From NCBI RefSeq assembly GCF_020360975.1, contig NW_025408683.1:372001-436000 (forward strand): 64,000 bases of DNA, read 5' to 3'. Below the pieces are notes generated by a model that worked only from the letters and a program-made list of their open reading frames with translations, had not been told where the DNA came from and ran no database searches. This document shows positions 20,566 to 31,599 of the stretch, one piece after another. Each line of letters begins with the position of its first letter. Position 1 is the stretch's first letter. The DNA is from Hirsutella rhossiliensis. Lineage: Eukaryota; Ascomycota; Sordariomycetes; Hypocreales; Ophiocordycipitaceae. A program made the translations under genes and the position numbers.

Positions 20566-22986
20566 CTAGGCGGCCTGGACGTAGCTCGCGGGCACGCTGC
20601 CCGTGACGCCGGCCTTCTCCACCTCGACCCAGCCGTCGCCCGGGTCGTCCTTGACGAGCACGAAGCGCTCGCCCTCGACCATGGAGTGCTCGGCGTCGCT
20701 CTGCGCGGCGTACTCGTACAGGGCCTCGACGTAGCGCAGCTTCTTGGCGCCGCGGCGGGGGGCGACGGCGGGGCCCTTTTTCTTGGCGGCGGCGGATGCG
20801 GACGCGGGTGCGCCGGCCGTCGACGACGTCGTCGAGTTGGAGTAGGTCGACGAGGGGCGCGGGGCCGTGACGGGAGGGGGCGTTGGGGATGAGAAGTCGA
20901 CATAGGTCGCGGGGACGAGGCCTTCTTTGTACCCGGCGCGGACCTTGACCCAGCCGGAGCCGTCTGCGCAGGGGGGGGAGCCAGCAGTCAGTGAGGGGGC
21001 TTTCGTCCCAAAAGGGGGGGAATCTCAAACTCACCGTCGGGCCCAAGCTGGACCACCTCCCTGCCTCCCGGCACAGACAGCTCCCCCTCTCCGCTGGACT
21101 CGAACGAGTACAGCATCTTGCCCTTCTTCTTCTCCTCCTCCCTGGCGCCGTTGACGTCGCTCCCGGGCAGCTCGCTGATATACGCCGCGGGCGGAGGCGC
21201 CATTACCCGCTTCCGCGCGGGGGCCGGAGCCAGGGCCTTGACTGACGGGGCGGCGGCCTTCGGCGTCCCGTCAGCACCGCCACTGTCGTCGGCGGGTGGC
21301 GCGCCCGAGGCGGACCCGGCCAGAGAGGGCCGAGCGGAGCGCGAGCTGAGAGAATTCATGGTGTTGGAGCGCGACAGGTCGGGCAGCTCGGCGACGTGCG
21401 CCGGGGGCCCGGCATCGGGCGCAAGGAGTGTGTTGGCGGCCTCCTGGCGCTCGGCCTTGAGCTTCTTGCGCTCCTCCTTGCTTTGCTCGCCAGGGCAGTT
21501 GGCGGGCACCTTCATCTCGCACTTGCTGTGGCACGTATAGCCGCAGTCCCTGCAGTCGAAGCCCTTTGCGCTCAGGCCCCAGATGCGCTCGCCGCAGAGG
21601 TCGCAGTTTGTGGGGATCTTGAACGTCTGGCCCTTGAAGTTGTGGTTCTTGGCGCCGAGGGTGACGTCGCCAACGACGGAGGTGATGGTCGACGTCTCGA
21701 TCTCGGCCGTCAGGCGGCGGCGGTCGACGCTGTGCAGGTCCTCCTGCATGGCGAAGAGGGTGCGCACAACCTCGACCTCGTCCTTGTTCTGCTCGGTGCC
21801 GTCGCGCACGCGCAGCCTCAGTTTCTTGACGCTCTCGACCTCTCTGCGCTTCTTGTCCACCTCTCTCCGGAGCTCGCCCAGCTGGGACTTTGACTTGGTC
21901 AGGACGTTGCGCAGGTAGACCTTTGCCGTCTCGTCGATGGCCATGGCGTCGTCGTCGTGCCAGACGGGGCTCGGCTCAAACTCCTTGTCGAGGGGCTCCT
22001 GGAAGGCACCCACGTTGTGGCGCATGTACATGAGCGAGTCGAGGTGCGGCTCGTTCCTCGTGATCTCGGCGCCCAGGCGGCCGACGATGCCGTGACTCTG
22101 CTGCAGCATGTCGGTCTCAAGGCGGACAGCGACGCCCCACAGGGCGTTGAGCTTGATGGTGCGGAACTCGCTGAGGTCCTGAAGGCTGTCCATGAGCTCG
22201 GGGACGTATTCGTGGTAGTACTTTTCCTTCTGGCGGTTGGTGACGTTGATGGCGATGAGGTAGGTGTTTTTGGCGTTGTTCATGTCGAGGATCTGCTGGC
22301 GGTAGGCACTTTGGGCCTTTGCCTTGTCGTAGTGGGACTCGGACTTTTTGCGCTTGGCCTCGACGTCCTGGCAGGCGGCGTCGTACTTGGCCTTGACCTT
22401 GCGCAGGTCGGCGTACGAGGCATCGCGCTCGACGGCGAGCTTGTCGGCGTACTCGACGTGGCGCTTGCGGAGCTCGTCGAAGCGGGCGGCAATCTGCTTA
22501 AGAGGCTCGGCGACGTGCTGGGCGAGGTTTGCGGCGAAGCGGTCGTGCTCTGCGGCGCGGGCCTCGAGGGTGGTGAGCTGCGTGGCCCAGGTGGTGATGG
22601 AGGCGCTGTCCGGCGGTCAGCGACGGGGCGTCTCGCGAGGAGGGGGAGAGGGAGACGCGGTGCCCACACACCTCTCGAGCGAGCCGGGCGTCATGGTCGG
22701 GGATTCGCCGACGCTCAGCTGGGCGGACCGCTTGTTCTTCTTGTCGAAGTAGCGCTTGGCGAGGCCGCCGAGCTTGGCGCTGTACTCGCGCTCAATGGCG
22801 GAGCGGTCGCGGTAGAACTGCTGGATCTCGTCGAGCCAGGCGATGCCGTGGCTGACCCAGGCGCTGGCGGGCCTGAAGCCGTCCTGGGCGGAAATGTCAG
22901 TCGTGGCCGTGGCGACGAGGCTCCCGGCGATGGCCGCCCACCTTGAGCTCGGCGCCAAAGGTCGGCGCGCCGTCCACCGCTGCCAT
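20566..22986 (-). CDS. BZZ1: Bzz1-like F-BAR / C1 / double SH3 protein
   Basis: Exons 22986-22942, 22883-22672, 22605-21035 and 20963-20566 join in frame to 741 aa. Order: F-BAR domain (about residues 1-320; DGFRPASAWVSHGIAWLDEIQQFYRDRS, YFDKKNKR), a coiled segment, a C1 zinc domain (about 407-456; HNFKGQTFKIPTNCDLC, CRDCGYTCHSKCEMKVPANC), an Ala/Pro/Ser linker, SH3-1 (about 590-645, interrupted by the last intron) and SH3-2 (about 683-741, ALYEYAAQSDAEHSMVEGE...GSVPASYV) at the very C-terminus. In yeast, Bzz1 binds Las17/WASP and type I myosins at endocytic patches and promotes Arp2/3 actin assembly. The C1 domain between F-BAR and SH3 is typical of Bzz1. The ATG at 22986 gives a short first exon of 15 codons ending at a codon boundary. 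Confidence 0.93.
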
Positions 22987-25311
22987 GACGGAGACGAGGG
23001 CATGCACGGGTCGGCCGATGCATGCGAGGGAGGCCTGTCGGGAGAGTTTGTTGGGCCCGGGGCGGGAGGTGCATCGTGGGATGATGGCGCGGCCGGGGAG
23101 AGACGGAGCGAGGACGAGGCGGGCGGGGTTCAACAAAAGGGCCGCCCGCAGTCGCCGTTGGGCCGCCGAGTTCTCATTGGCCGAGACGGACGACTAACAC
23201 AACACGACAGTGACGCCTTCACGTCGGACGACTGACTCTACATGCATCAGCCTGAATATTGGAATTGACACATCCAGCCGTCAAGCATGTACCGAAACTC
23301 TGGACAGATATTCGGAATGTTCTTCCGGTCAGTCGTGGGTCAGGCACCAAAAAGATGGCGTCTCCCTTTGGCAAGTGTATGGCTTTTAACCCTCGTATGC
23401 AGCGGCCAAGGGATTGCCTATTTTGAGTATTAACTGTATCCATCTCCTCATCGACTCTCTTCTCTGCCCTTGGCCGAGCTCTTACCTTTCGGCCATGATC
23501 TCCTCCAAGGAGCTAGAAGCTGTGTACGTGTCGTTGTGGGCACGGCTGTAGATGCGACTGGAAGCGGTAGGTCTCCAACTCTCTATAAGGCAGTATGCAT
23601 CGTGCGTTTAGCAGCCCCTTCTCAACCCCTCGGTCTACACACAAACCACACTTTTACGCGGCAGGTCTCGAGTTCGTTCTTCGCATCAGAGATCAGTTGG
23701 TAAGACCTCTCTCTAAGACGCCGAAACCGTCCCTCGGCAACCAGTCCGCAGCAGCACCACGAACCCACGATAACAGGCCCAGAAGTGCCGTGATGCCTCT
23801 CTTCTGACCTTTCTCTCTTTCTTAAAAATCTGATGCGACGGCCCCAAGCCTTTGTGCTGGCGCGGGCATGATCCCGGGCTGTCCGGCCACGACATGTCGA
23901 AGCCCACGTCCTACGGGATACTCTGGCTGGCACGCCCGATGCCTAGGCCTGGCCCTGCATGTCACGTTTTCTGTTGCTCTCCAGCTTCACACGATGGGTT
24001 GCCTCTCAGATCGAACTCGGCCGATCTAGCCGGCATGAGATGCGCGAGGTGACGAGGTGTGGGAACCAGGCTGTGCTCTGCCTCAGGCTCAGCCTTGAAG
24101 CGTTGGTCACAAGGGGAATCGCGGCAAGGTCAAGCTCAGGAATATTGAGAGTGGACTGGAACCACCATACGGGGAACTCGAGAGTGCAAACTTCGTGCGG
24201 GCCGGTGCTGCATGACTTGGAGCGGGCCCGGCTAGGTCTCTCCGCTACCGCATCGGACATCGCGTGCCGTCAGCCTGGCACCATCCGATGTGGGCGCTGC
24301 AGGGGTCATGCTTGGTCAGATGCCAACCTATCCAAGGAAGTTGCGGGAGCCGGGTGACGACGTATGGATCGGGCTGAAACCGCCAACCCCATACTACTGA
24401 AAGCTCCTAAGGCTCTCAGCCTTTCATGCCCATGGTTCCCTGGCTACCGACCTGGTTCAAGTTTCCGGGTAGCAAGCTTTGTAAGTTGTAATCGGAAGCC
24501 AATGCCAGAGGGTCGCCAGGTTCGGCGCTGGGTAATCCCGTCGACTCTCCGGTTCGAATTGTTCGAGGTCCGATTCTAGACGTTTCAGGTCCTAGCACAA
24601 AGTGTGGACACGGGCTGCAGGTCTTCCAGCCCCGGCTTCATCTGTGCGTTCCAGGCTCTCCGGTTAATGTCGCCGCCGTCCTCTGCTGACAATCGAATTC
24701 AAAAAGACCCCAGAGGCAGGTTATACGGCGCAGGAGTTGATGGCCCGTCGCTATCAAGGCACGGCAGAACCGGGCAGGCACAGCGGACTCGGGGTCCGCA
24801 TGACATAGAAAAGACAGCTGATAGCAAGGCTTTATTTTACCTGGCCAACTCGTCCAAGGACTCGGCTTGAAGCATCGTGACAACCCTTGAACAAGGCCAA
24901 AGGATGTCGAGCCGTTCCCCTCACGGCTACTTTCATACCATTCGACACTTGAAACCCGCCAGACTCCGGGAGTGGACTTTTAAGCCTTGTGATCGACTCT
25001 AGGGAGTAGCAAGAGACTAGCAAAGGCCGGTACGGAACGTAATGCAGTCTGGTCTCCAGGCCTGACGAGTCATGGCATGGAGACCGGCCTCTGCCTTTCT
25101 CAAACGCAGCTCTTCATGCACGTAAGCTTCTTCACACGCTCTCGCAAACTAGTCAATGCCAACCTTGACCAAAGCTAGGCTGGTGACGTACTTGCTAGAA
25201 GTGATGGATAGAGCTTTCGTTACCTTTAAATCGGGCACCGCCGTTGGTGTAGCAGGAAGGAGAAGGAGACAAAGTATAAACCTTCAACTATAAGCATAAA
25301 AGCAAATCATC
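22987..25311. other. gene-poor spacer
   Basis: About 2.3 kb with no convincing gene. It holds the BZZ1 promoter (right of 22,986) and the promoter of the peptidase gene. An ATG ORF at 23,959-24,357 has a mildly hydrophobic start but no other protein-like feature. Composition is not RIP-like: CA and TG are common. Confidence 0.5.
25274..25280 (+). promoter_or_regulatory. TATA-like element of the S41 peptidase gene
   Basis: GTATAAA lies 32-38 bp before the ATG. A second TATAAGCATAAA follows at 25,289-25,300. This spacing implies a very short leader if it is the true TATA box, so the upstream gctttcgttacctttaaat segment is an alternative. Confidence 0.35.
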
Positions 25312-27414
25312 ATGCGGCTGCTCGTGATGCTATCCCGGGTTTCGCTGTTGGTTTCGGCCGGGACCATCCCCAAGCCGCACAGCAAACGAGCCGATGCCTG
25401 CGGCTCTGTTCGCGATCAACTCAGGAGCGCTCCCCAGAACAAACAGCCATCACCACCGCCAAACTCATCTTCGCCGACAAACGCAACATTGCCGAAACCA
25501 CAGGCCCTGATCCCCGGCCAAGCTGCGCACGACTGCCTCAGGTCGCTTCCCTTTGACTTCCTCGGCGCCAGGGCGTTCTTGAGCGGGCTGCAGAAGTATG
25601 TTGAGTTCCAGTCCACGATCGAGGCTCTGCGGGACCCCCCCGACTCGTACGCTTCCGAGCCCGTCGACATCTTTGGGGGCTTGGAGCAGATTGGCGGCAA
25701 CAACTACGAAAGTCTGTATGATTTCAACGTCGACCTCAAGGCGCTCTTCACCTCGGCCCACGACGGCCACTTCGGCATCACGCCTTGCACCTCGGATATT
25801 TTCAGGTTCCAGCGGGATCATGATGGCATTGTGTCTGTGTCCGAGGATGGTCTGGCACCGCCCGAGCTGTTTGCCTTTTCCGATATCGAAGCGTCCCAGA
25901 AAGGCAAGGCAAGCATCTCGCCGATTGCAGAGATAAACGGACGAGATGCTCTCGAGTATCTGCAGGACCTTGCCCGCATGTCTTCAAGCCAGGACCCGGA
26001 CTCGCGGTGGAACGAGCTGTTCCGCTCGCCGTCGTGGCTTGCTGCCCAGACAATACATCCGGCCGGATCCTTCATCGAGAACGACGGGGCCTGGCCGGGG
26101 GCCGGCAAGACGACCGTCAGGTTCACCAACGGCTCATCCGTCGACATCGAAACACTGGCAGGGCCCTTTGGCAAGGATGCTTTCAACGGCTCTTCGGCAG
26201 ACGAGGTCCTTGCCACCTACTGCCGTCCGCCGCCGCCGGGCCCTCCCTCTCCTCCGCCGCCACCCGATGGACCCTTTGACAGTGGAATCCCAGGGTACCC
26301 GGAGCCCATTGCCCGCGATCCGCACAACGAGGTCAGCGGATACTTTCTGGACAACGAGACGGCCGTCATGGTCATTTCTTCGTTTGGCGGGTCCGAGAAG
26401 CCTGAAGACTACTCGCTCACCTATGCCAACGTGGCCAAGGACATTATCGCCAAGGCCAAGGCCTCGGGCCGCAACAAGCTCATCCTGGATGTGTCGGGCA
26501 ACGGGGGCGGGTCGCCGATCCGGTTCCTCAACATATTCAAGGTCTTGTTTCCCGGCCAGTTTCCCTTTGACGCTCTTCGGTTTCGGCGGAGCCCGGCAAC
26601 GGATATCCTGACCAAGGTCTTTGGAGCCCTCAACCGCACCGACGCGGCCAGTCTTCAAACAGGCCTGGCATTCCCAGCCATGGTGGCCCCCGACCAGGTG
26701 CACGGCTTCCAGACGGCATCTGACATTCTGGGAGACGAGCGGCCGCAGCTCGGGGTCGAGGTTTCAGCCGTCTACACATTGAACTTCACTCTCGCGTCGA
26801 CCGAGCAGGATCCCCTGGAAGGCTTCGTTCCCCCGAGCACAACGTTTGACACGGCGCCGTTCAAGCCAGAGGATATCCTGGTAGTGGGCAACGGCTTCTG
26901 CCACTCATCCTGCGCCGGCTTCGTCAACATCATGGCCAACGTCGGCGGCGTCAAAACGCTGGCTTTCGGCGGCCGCCCCCAGAACGGGCCCATGCAGATC
27001 ATGGGCGGCGTCCGCGGCGGCCAGGTCATGCCGTTCGATGTCATTTCAGACCTCGTCAACGTGTCACAGCAAATCTTGAGCGACGAGAAGCTGCTTGCCG
27101 GAAAGCCCCCGCCGCTGTCTCCCGAGGAGCTGGACCTTGCTGACAAGAGGATGCCGCCGCCGCTGCCAGGCTTGCCGTTCAAGGTCGGAGGCCGAGTCAA
27201 CTTTGAGAGCACCTACCTGCAGGGCGAGGAAGACAGGCCCCTGCAGTTTGAGTTCCAAGCAGCCTCCTGCCGCTTGTTCTACACCCGGGAAAACATCATG
27301 GATCCGAAAACAAGCTGGACCGCCGCCAAGGAGGCCATCTGGGGCGGCGGCAAGTGTGTCGAGGGATCGGCTGGCGTGGCTGGTGGAGGACGGGAATTCA
27401 AACCCCAGCGTTAA
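25312..27414 (+). CDS. secreted peptidase S41-family protein
   Basis: A single 700-aa exon. The N-terminus is a signal peptide (MRLLVMLSRVSLLVSAG) followed by a probable dibasic KR site. Residues about 303-322 are a proline-rich linker. The S41 core follows: NKLILDVSGNGGGSPI (about 388-403) and GNGFCHSSCAGF, where Ser532 or Ser533 sits in the position of the nucleophile. S41 enzymes are C-terminal-processing-type serine peptidases; this two-part fungal form resembles the CPAF-like S41 proteins, one of which (UstP) sits in the ustiloxin cluster. No RiPP precursor or oxidase is beside it here, so a biosynthetic role is not supported. It is probably extracellular. It is the last intact gene before the repeat block. 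Confidence 0.85.
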   Translation: MRLLVMLSRVSLLVSAGTIPKPHSKRADACGSVRDQLRSAPQNKQPSPPPNSSSPTNATLPKPQALIPGQAAHDCLRSLPFDFLGARAFLSGLQKYVEFQSTIEALRDPPDSYASEPVDIFGGLEQIGGNNYESLYDFNVDLKALFTSAHDGHFGITPCTSDIFRFQRDHDGIVSVSEDGLAPPELFAFSDIEASQKGKASISPIAEINGRDALEYLQDLARMSSSQDPDSRWNELFRSPSWLAAQTIHPAGSFIENDGAWPGAGKTTVRFTNGSSVDIETLAGPFGKDAFNGSSADEVLATYCRPPPPGPPSPPPPPDGPFDSGIPGYPEPIARDPHNEVSGYFLDNETAVMVISSFGGSEKPEDYSLTYANVAKDIIAKAKASGRNKLILDVSGNGGGSPIRFLNIFKVLFPGQFPFDALRFRRSPATDILTKVFGALNRTDAASLQTGLAFPAMVAPDQVHGFQTASDILGDERPQLGVEVSAVYTLNFTLASTEQDPLEGFVPPSTTFDTAPFKPEDILVVGNGFCHSSCAGFVNIMANVGGVKTLAFGGRPQNGPMQIMGGVRGGQVMPFDVISDLVNVSQQILSDEKLLAGKPPPLSPEELDLADKRMPPPLPGLPFKVGGRVNFESTYLQGEEDRPLQFEFQAASCRLFYTRENIMDPKTSWTAAKEAIWGGGKCVEGSAGVAGGGREFKPQR

Positions 27415-28207
27415 CGGATGCTCGGGTACAACCGTCTTCTTGTCGAGGATGAGCGGCCTTTACATTCTAAGAAAGGGGGGAGGGGGAGGGGTTGTTGAGA
27501 GAACAATCCGCTCAGAGACGGAGGATATCCCAACTGGAATAGCGACGATGCTTTATTGATACCTAGTGTTGCAGCTTTCATGTTATTAAATTACGCTTAA
27601 AGTGCCAGTTGGCTGGACACAAGGCAACCAATCTAACACTAATACGTTGGTTAGGCGAAAGAGGGTCTCCTCGAACCAATTACTCCTGGCTGGTTCAATG
27701 CTGCCCTATCGTCAATCCATGGATCTGCTTTGGGGGCTTCTAGCTGACTGCCTTCATCTCGGTAGTCGGCATCCTTGTTGTCTCTACGGCGGCTTCTAAC
27801 CAGCTCCCCTGCCCGCTCTTATCCTGGAAGATCCCCTCGGCCTTGTTGCCTGCAGGGATGCCGGGGGCCTCGTCATTTACATATCTTGGGTGAACATTTC
27901 GCGAAGCTTTTGAACTAGACTGTCGAGTGCCGTCTATATCATGCAACACGCGGAGCATCTCGTCGTGGCTCTCTGACCGGCTGTGACCCGCGCCGAGGGG
28001 GGTTTCAAGAACCAGGGTCTTTCAACGTGCGGGGAATGTCGTCGGTTCAGCAGCTGTTCCGGTTATATGGTACAATTGTAATTCTTCCCAGCCTCTATAC
28101 ATGCCTGTCTTATATGGATTGAGTCTACTTAATCCGGCCGGCCTATTGTTCAACTCGAGAGTCGGCGTAGTCTTCGACCTGGTTGGCTTTCTATCCCCTG
28201 GCATGTA
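27415..28207. other. intergenic, decaying edge of euchromatin
   Basis: No intact gene. A 72-codon ATG ORF on the minus strand (27,958-27,740) has no recognisable domain; it may be another piece of the degraded gene to its right, but nothing supports this beyond strand and proximity. Confidence 0.4.
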
Positions 28208-28561
28208 CTATGGGCAGCGACATTCCCAAGAAGCCCAACTCCTCTTCCCTATCAGCCCAGCCTCGATCAGCATGCTCGAGATACGCCAGTGGTCCTTGGC
28301 CGTGGTGAGGAACAGCGGCGTCTTCCCCCCGATGGTCGAGGCCTCCTTGTTGGCGCCGGCCATCACCAGCAGCCGGACGGCGGGATAGTGTCCATTGTCG
28401 GCGGCCCGGCACAGCGGCGTCGACAAGGTGTAGTCCAGAACCTCCCTATCGGCGCCGGCCTCGACCGGCAGCCGGACGACGGCCTCCTGGCCCCATTCCT
28501 TGATGCCCGCTCCGACCCTGTCGGTGGTAGACTTCAAAAGTAGGCGCCCGTGGCTACCCAT
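28208..28561 (-). pseudogene. ankyrin-repeat gene relic truncated at the RIP boundary
   Basis: The 117-codon frame encodes about three ankyrin repeats: QEAVVRLPVEAGADRE, then STPLCRAADNGHYPAVRLLVMAGANKEA, then KTPLFLTTAKDHWRISSMLIEAGL. These fit the consensus TPLH-AA--GH--VV-LLL-AGA. The first repeat begins abruptly. Upstream of the ATG (28,561) the sequence turns at once into AT-rich RIP DNA, so the N-terminal part, in fungi often a NACHT, HET or kinase domain, is gone. The last repeat runs into a non-repeat tail and stop. A small intact ankyrin protein cannot be excluded but is less likely. Confidence 0.6.
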
Positions 28562-28564
28562 GGG

Positions 28565-29904
28565 CCGCCTAATTTTTTTTAGTCTAGTCTATAGGTAGAA
28601 ATAGGTTTTAAGATAAAAGACTATATTTACCTACGGGTTATTAATATATACTTTAGGTAAAGCTAGGTACCTAGACTAGCCTAAAATAACTTAGTAGATT
28701 CTTATTCGAAGTTACTTTTAGTTAAGCGAATTTATAGAGATTAGAGAACTAGAAGTCTAGTACTAATTAATTATACTAATTATCTCCTTATCTCTAACTT
28801 AGAGCTAGGATATTTTTAGCCTCTTTTACTCCTAACTTTCTACCCTTATACTTCCCGCCGGCTAGGATAAGCTTAAGCCTATCTATAGTTATTATAGGCT
28901 CTTCTATGCCTAACGATTATAGTAATTCTTTAAATATTTTATCCTTATTAGCCTTATTATCTAGGGGGACTTTATAGGTCTTTTTAATTATTTAGGGCTA
29001 TTTATAGTCGGAATTATCTTTATTTTTACTCCTCTTACTATTAATCTCTATAATAGTAGTTTTCTTCTTTTACTATACCTTTAATTATCGTTACTCCTTT
29101 AACTACTTCCGCTTCTTATTAAAATTATCTCTTTAAGCCTAAACTTTATAAGTATGCGCTTCTTTAATCTTTACTAGTTATATGCTTTATAGAAGCTTTT
29201 ATTTTTAGGCTCTTAATAAATCGGAAAAGTTACGCTAAGAGGTAGAACTATCCGCTAAAGGAAAAAGGTTAGTATAAATAATTAATATAATAACTTTTAA
29301 TAAGGTATATATACTAGCTTTATTTTAGACTAAAAAAGACTAGTCTTATTTCCTAAGGATATTAATAATATCCTTAAAAGTAGTAATATCTTTCTACTAA
29401 ATTATAACTCTTTTAGCTATAATAGCTAGCTATCTTATTACTATTTATAGTCGCTAGTTAGTATAATAGTTAGTATAATAATTATATTAACTTACCTTAG
29501 AATATAGTAGCTAGTATACTCTCTACCGACTCCTAGATAGCTACTAATACTACCTTTTAGATATAAAGGCTAGGAGTAATATCTTATATAACCTCTTAAA
29601 TAAAGCGGGCGAATAAAGCGTAAGGGATAAGTAAATTAGGAATTTACTAGAATTTTCGAATTTGGCGTAAAGTAATAGCTAATATTAAAATTAATAGATA
29701 ATCTAAGAAAGAAATATACTTAAGTCTTATTACGTTTAAGTAAGAAAAGATAAATAAGACTTACTACCTAGCTTAAATCTTTATTTACGCTTAATAAAAC
29801 TTATTAGCTTAACTAATTTCCCCTTACCTTTACCGCTAGTTTTTCTACTAGTATTTATATTCTAGCTAAAGATATTATAGAGTAAGTAAAGGTATAAGTA
29901 TAAG
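28565..29904. repeat. RIP-mutated AT-rich DNA, element not identified
   Basis: From about 28,565 CA and TG dinucleotides nearly vanish and TA dominates. No ORF survives. I could not match this 1.3 kb to any of the elements resolved to its right. It ends at the left LTR of the gypsy element. Confidence 0.7.
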
Positions 29905-30058
29905 TGCCGTCTATAAGATAATATTAATAAGCTATATAGAGCTCTCTTATACGCGGCTAGCCTATATATATATATATAGGATCCGGCCTTCTATACGTAA
30001 CTATATAGCTTAGGCTATAGCTTAAGCCTATAACCTATAATAGTTAAAGACTCTTATA
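29905..30058 (-). repeat. gypsy LTR, left (3') copy
   Basis: 154 bp, starting tgccgtctataagataat and ending gactcttata. It includes a TA run (ctatatatatatatatag) and pairs with 35,651-35,804. The outer ends may be off by a few bases because no unambiguous target duplication fixes them. Confidence 0.8.
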
Positions 30059-30539
30059 TAATGCCCTCCCTTAAGCGCGGTATAGCGTTACTTAATTAAT
30101 AGCTTCTATACTATTAGGCCTATACCGCTAGCTCTACCCTACCCTTTCCCGTTAATTATATAGGCCCTACTAGCCCTATTATCCCTACGCCTATTAGCCT
30201 AGGTAGCTAAAACCGGGCTCTATACTTATTAGCTAGCTAGCCGTTTAAATAGGGGCGCGACCTATTATATACGCCCCTAGGTAGCCGGCGGCCGGCCTAG
30301 ACCTACGTAAGCCTTAGGTTACTTATCCCCTTAGCCTTAAGCAGCCTCCTTTACCTAGGGGTATATAAGGCAGTATCCCCCCCTTTCTTTATCCTTTCCT
30401 TCTCCTCCTTCTTTAACTATAGTAGTAGTAGTAATAAGTAAGTTCTACTTTACTTAAAGCGTTAGTTTATTCTTAGCTATATAGGCCGCTTTATTAACGT
30501 ATATTTATAGTAGTAGCTATAGTAGTAATAATAGCCCTA

Positions 30540-31520
30540 ATAATAATAACTTTAATTAATAAGTTCTCTACCTTATAAAGTAAGAGGCTATAATCCGTAA
30601 TACTAACTTCCGCGATAGATATATCTACCTCCCCTTCCCCCGCTTCCTCCTTCTTAGAGCGTATAGAGTCGTTCGTCGACGCTATACTAAGCACGGCCGA
30701 TAATAGCTCTACTACTACCGCTGCTCTTACCCGCGCCCCCGCGACCGCGCCTACCGCCGCCGCCTCTACCTTTACTACGCTAGCCGCCCTTACGTCGCCC
30801 TTCTATATAATAACGCCGTCCCCGCTACTAGCTATAACGCCCGGCCCCTCTACCCCCGCCTCTACCTCTACTACCCCTATAAGTCCGCTACCTAGCGAGC
30901 GTAGTAGCTATTTTCCGCTAACTTCTTAAAGTATAAACGCTAAGTATAGGCCGGAGCCGCCCGCGCGGCCCCTTATATACGGTGCGCGTTATAGGAGCTC
31001 CCCTACGCCGACTAAGTCGGGCGCCGCTATAGCGGTAGTTATTACTAGTATACGCGTGCCGGCCGCGCCTATAAAGCGGCGCCTCCTATCCTACCCGCTA
31101 CGGCGTTAGCTTAAAAGGCTAGCGCGTATAGGTAGGTACGGGGGGCTACTAAGAAGCGCCTTACCGCCGCCGCCGCCGCTTACTATAATCTCTACGCCCT
31201 CGAGCGCTAGGGCCTCGTCCTTAAGTAAGTTCCTCTCTTTTAGCTCTTTTACTTCCGCTACTAACTCTCCTAGTACTAAGAATACTACCTCCGTCGCCCT
31301 ATCGGCGGTCCCCTTAGCCGTGCCCGCCGCCGCCCCTACCGCTGCTACTAGCCGGGCCCTCCCCGCTCCCGGAGCCCCTAGAGCTACCGCTACCGCCGAC
31401 TAGCTCGCGGGCTTAGAGGGCCGCTTAAGCGCCTTAGAGAGCGCCGCCGCCGCTAATAAGGTAGAGGAGGATAATAAGGATAAGGATAAGGATAATAATA
31501 AGGATAAGGAGTAGGTCTAA
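30540..31520 (+). pseudogene. GC-rich ORF antisense to gypsy pol, RIP-interrupted
   Basis: In one plus-strand frame about 325 codons run with only about half a dozen stops before the end, each explicable as CAG/CAA changed to TAG/TAA. The product is protein-like: SSFLERIESFVDAILSTADN at the start, long Ala/Pro/Ser/Thr-rich stretches, a basic patch (IKRRLLSYPLRR-LKRL), a coiled-coil segment (LAGLEGRLSALESAAAA) and an acidic/Lys/Asn tail (KVEEDNKDKDKDNNKDKE). It lies between the integrase end and the 3' LTR of the gypsy element but on the opposite strand. No family is recognised. High GC with few stops by composition alone is the main alternative. Confidence 0.4.
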
Positions 31521-31599
31521 GTAGTTTAAAGGCTTTACCTTAAAATAAACGCTATTTTTATCTTTACTTATATTATTACGCTTATATTATTATAACTAC

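Noticed and set aside
21957..22946. 329-codon plus-strand frame rich in Leu/Val/Gly
   Set aside because: Antisense shadow of the Bzz1 F-BAR region, caused by high GC third positions.
23959..24357. 132-codon ATG frame with slightly hydrophobic start
   Set aside because: No conserved motif, no convincing signal peptide cleavage context and no promoter signal.
24515..24580. tRNA-like ggttcgaat segment
   Set aside because: Resembles a B box, but no A box, no acceptor stem pairing and no cloverleaf could be drawn.
27740..27958. 72-codon minus-strand frame as a second exon of the ankyrin gene
   Set aside because: Same strand and near, but no splice signals link it and no ankyrin pattern is present.
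30494..30694. 66-codon minus-strand frame in the RIP region
   Set aside because: Overlaps the start of the longer plus-strand frame; short, Ile-rich and without motif.
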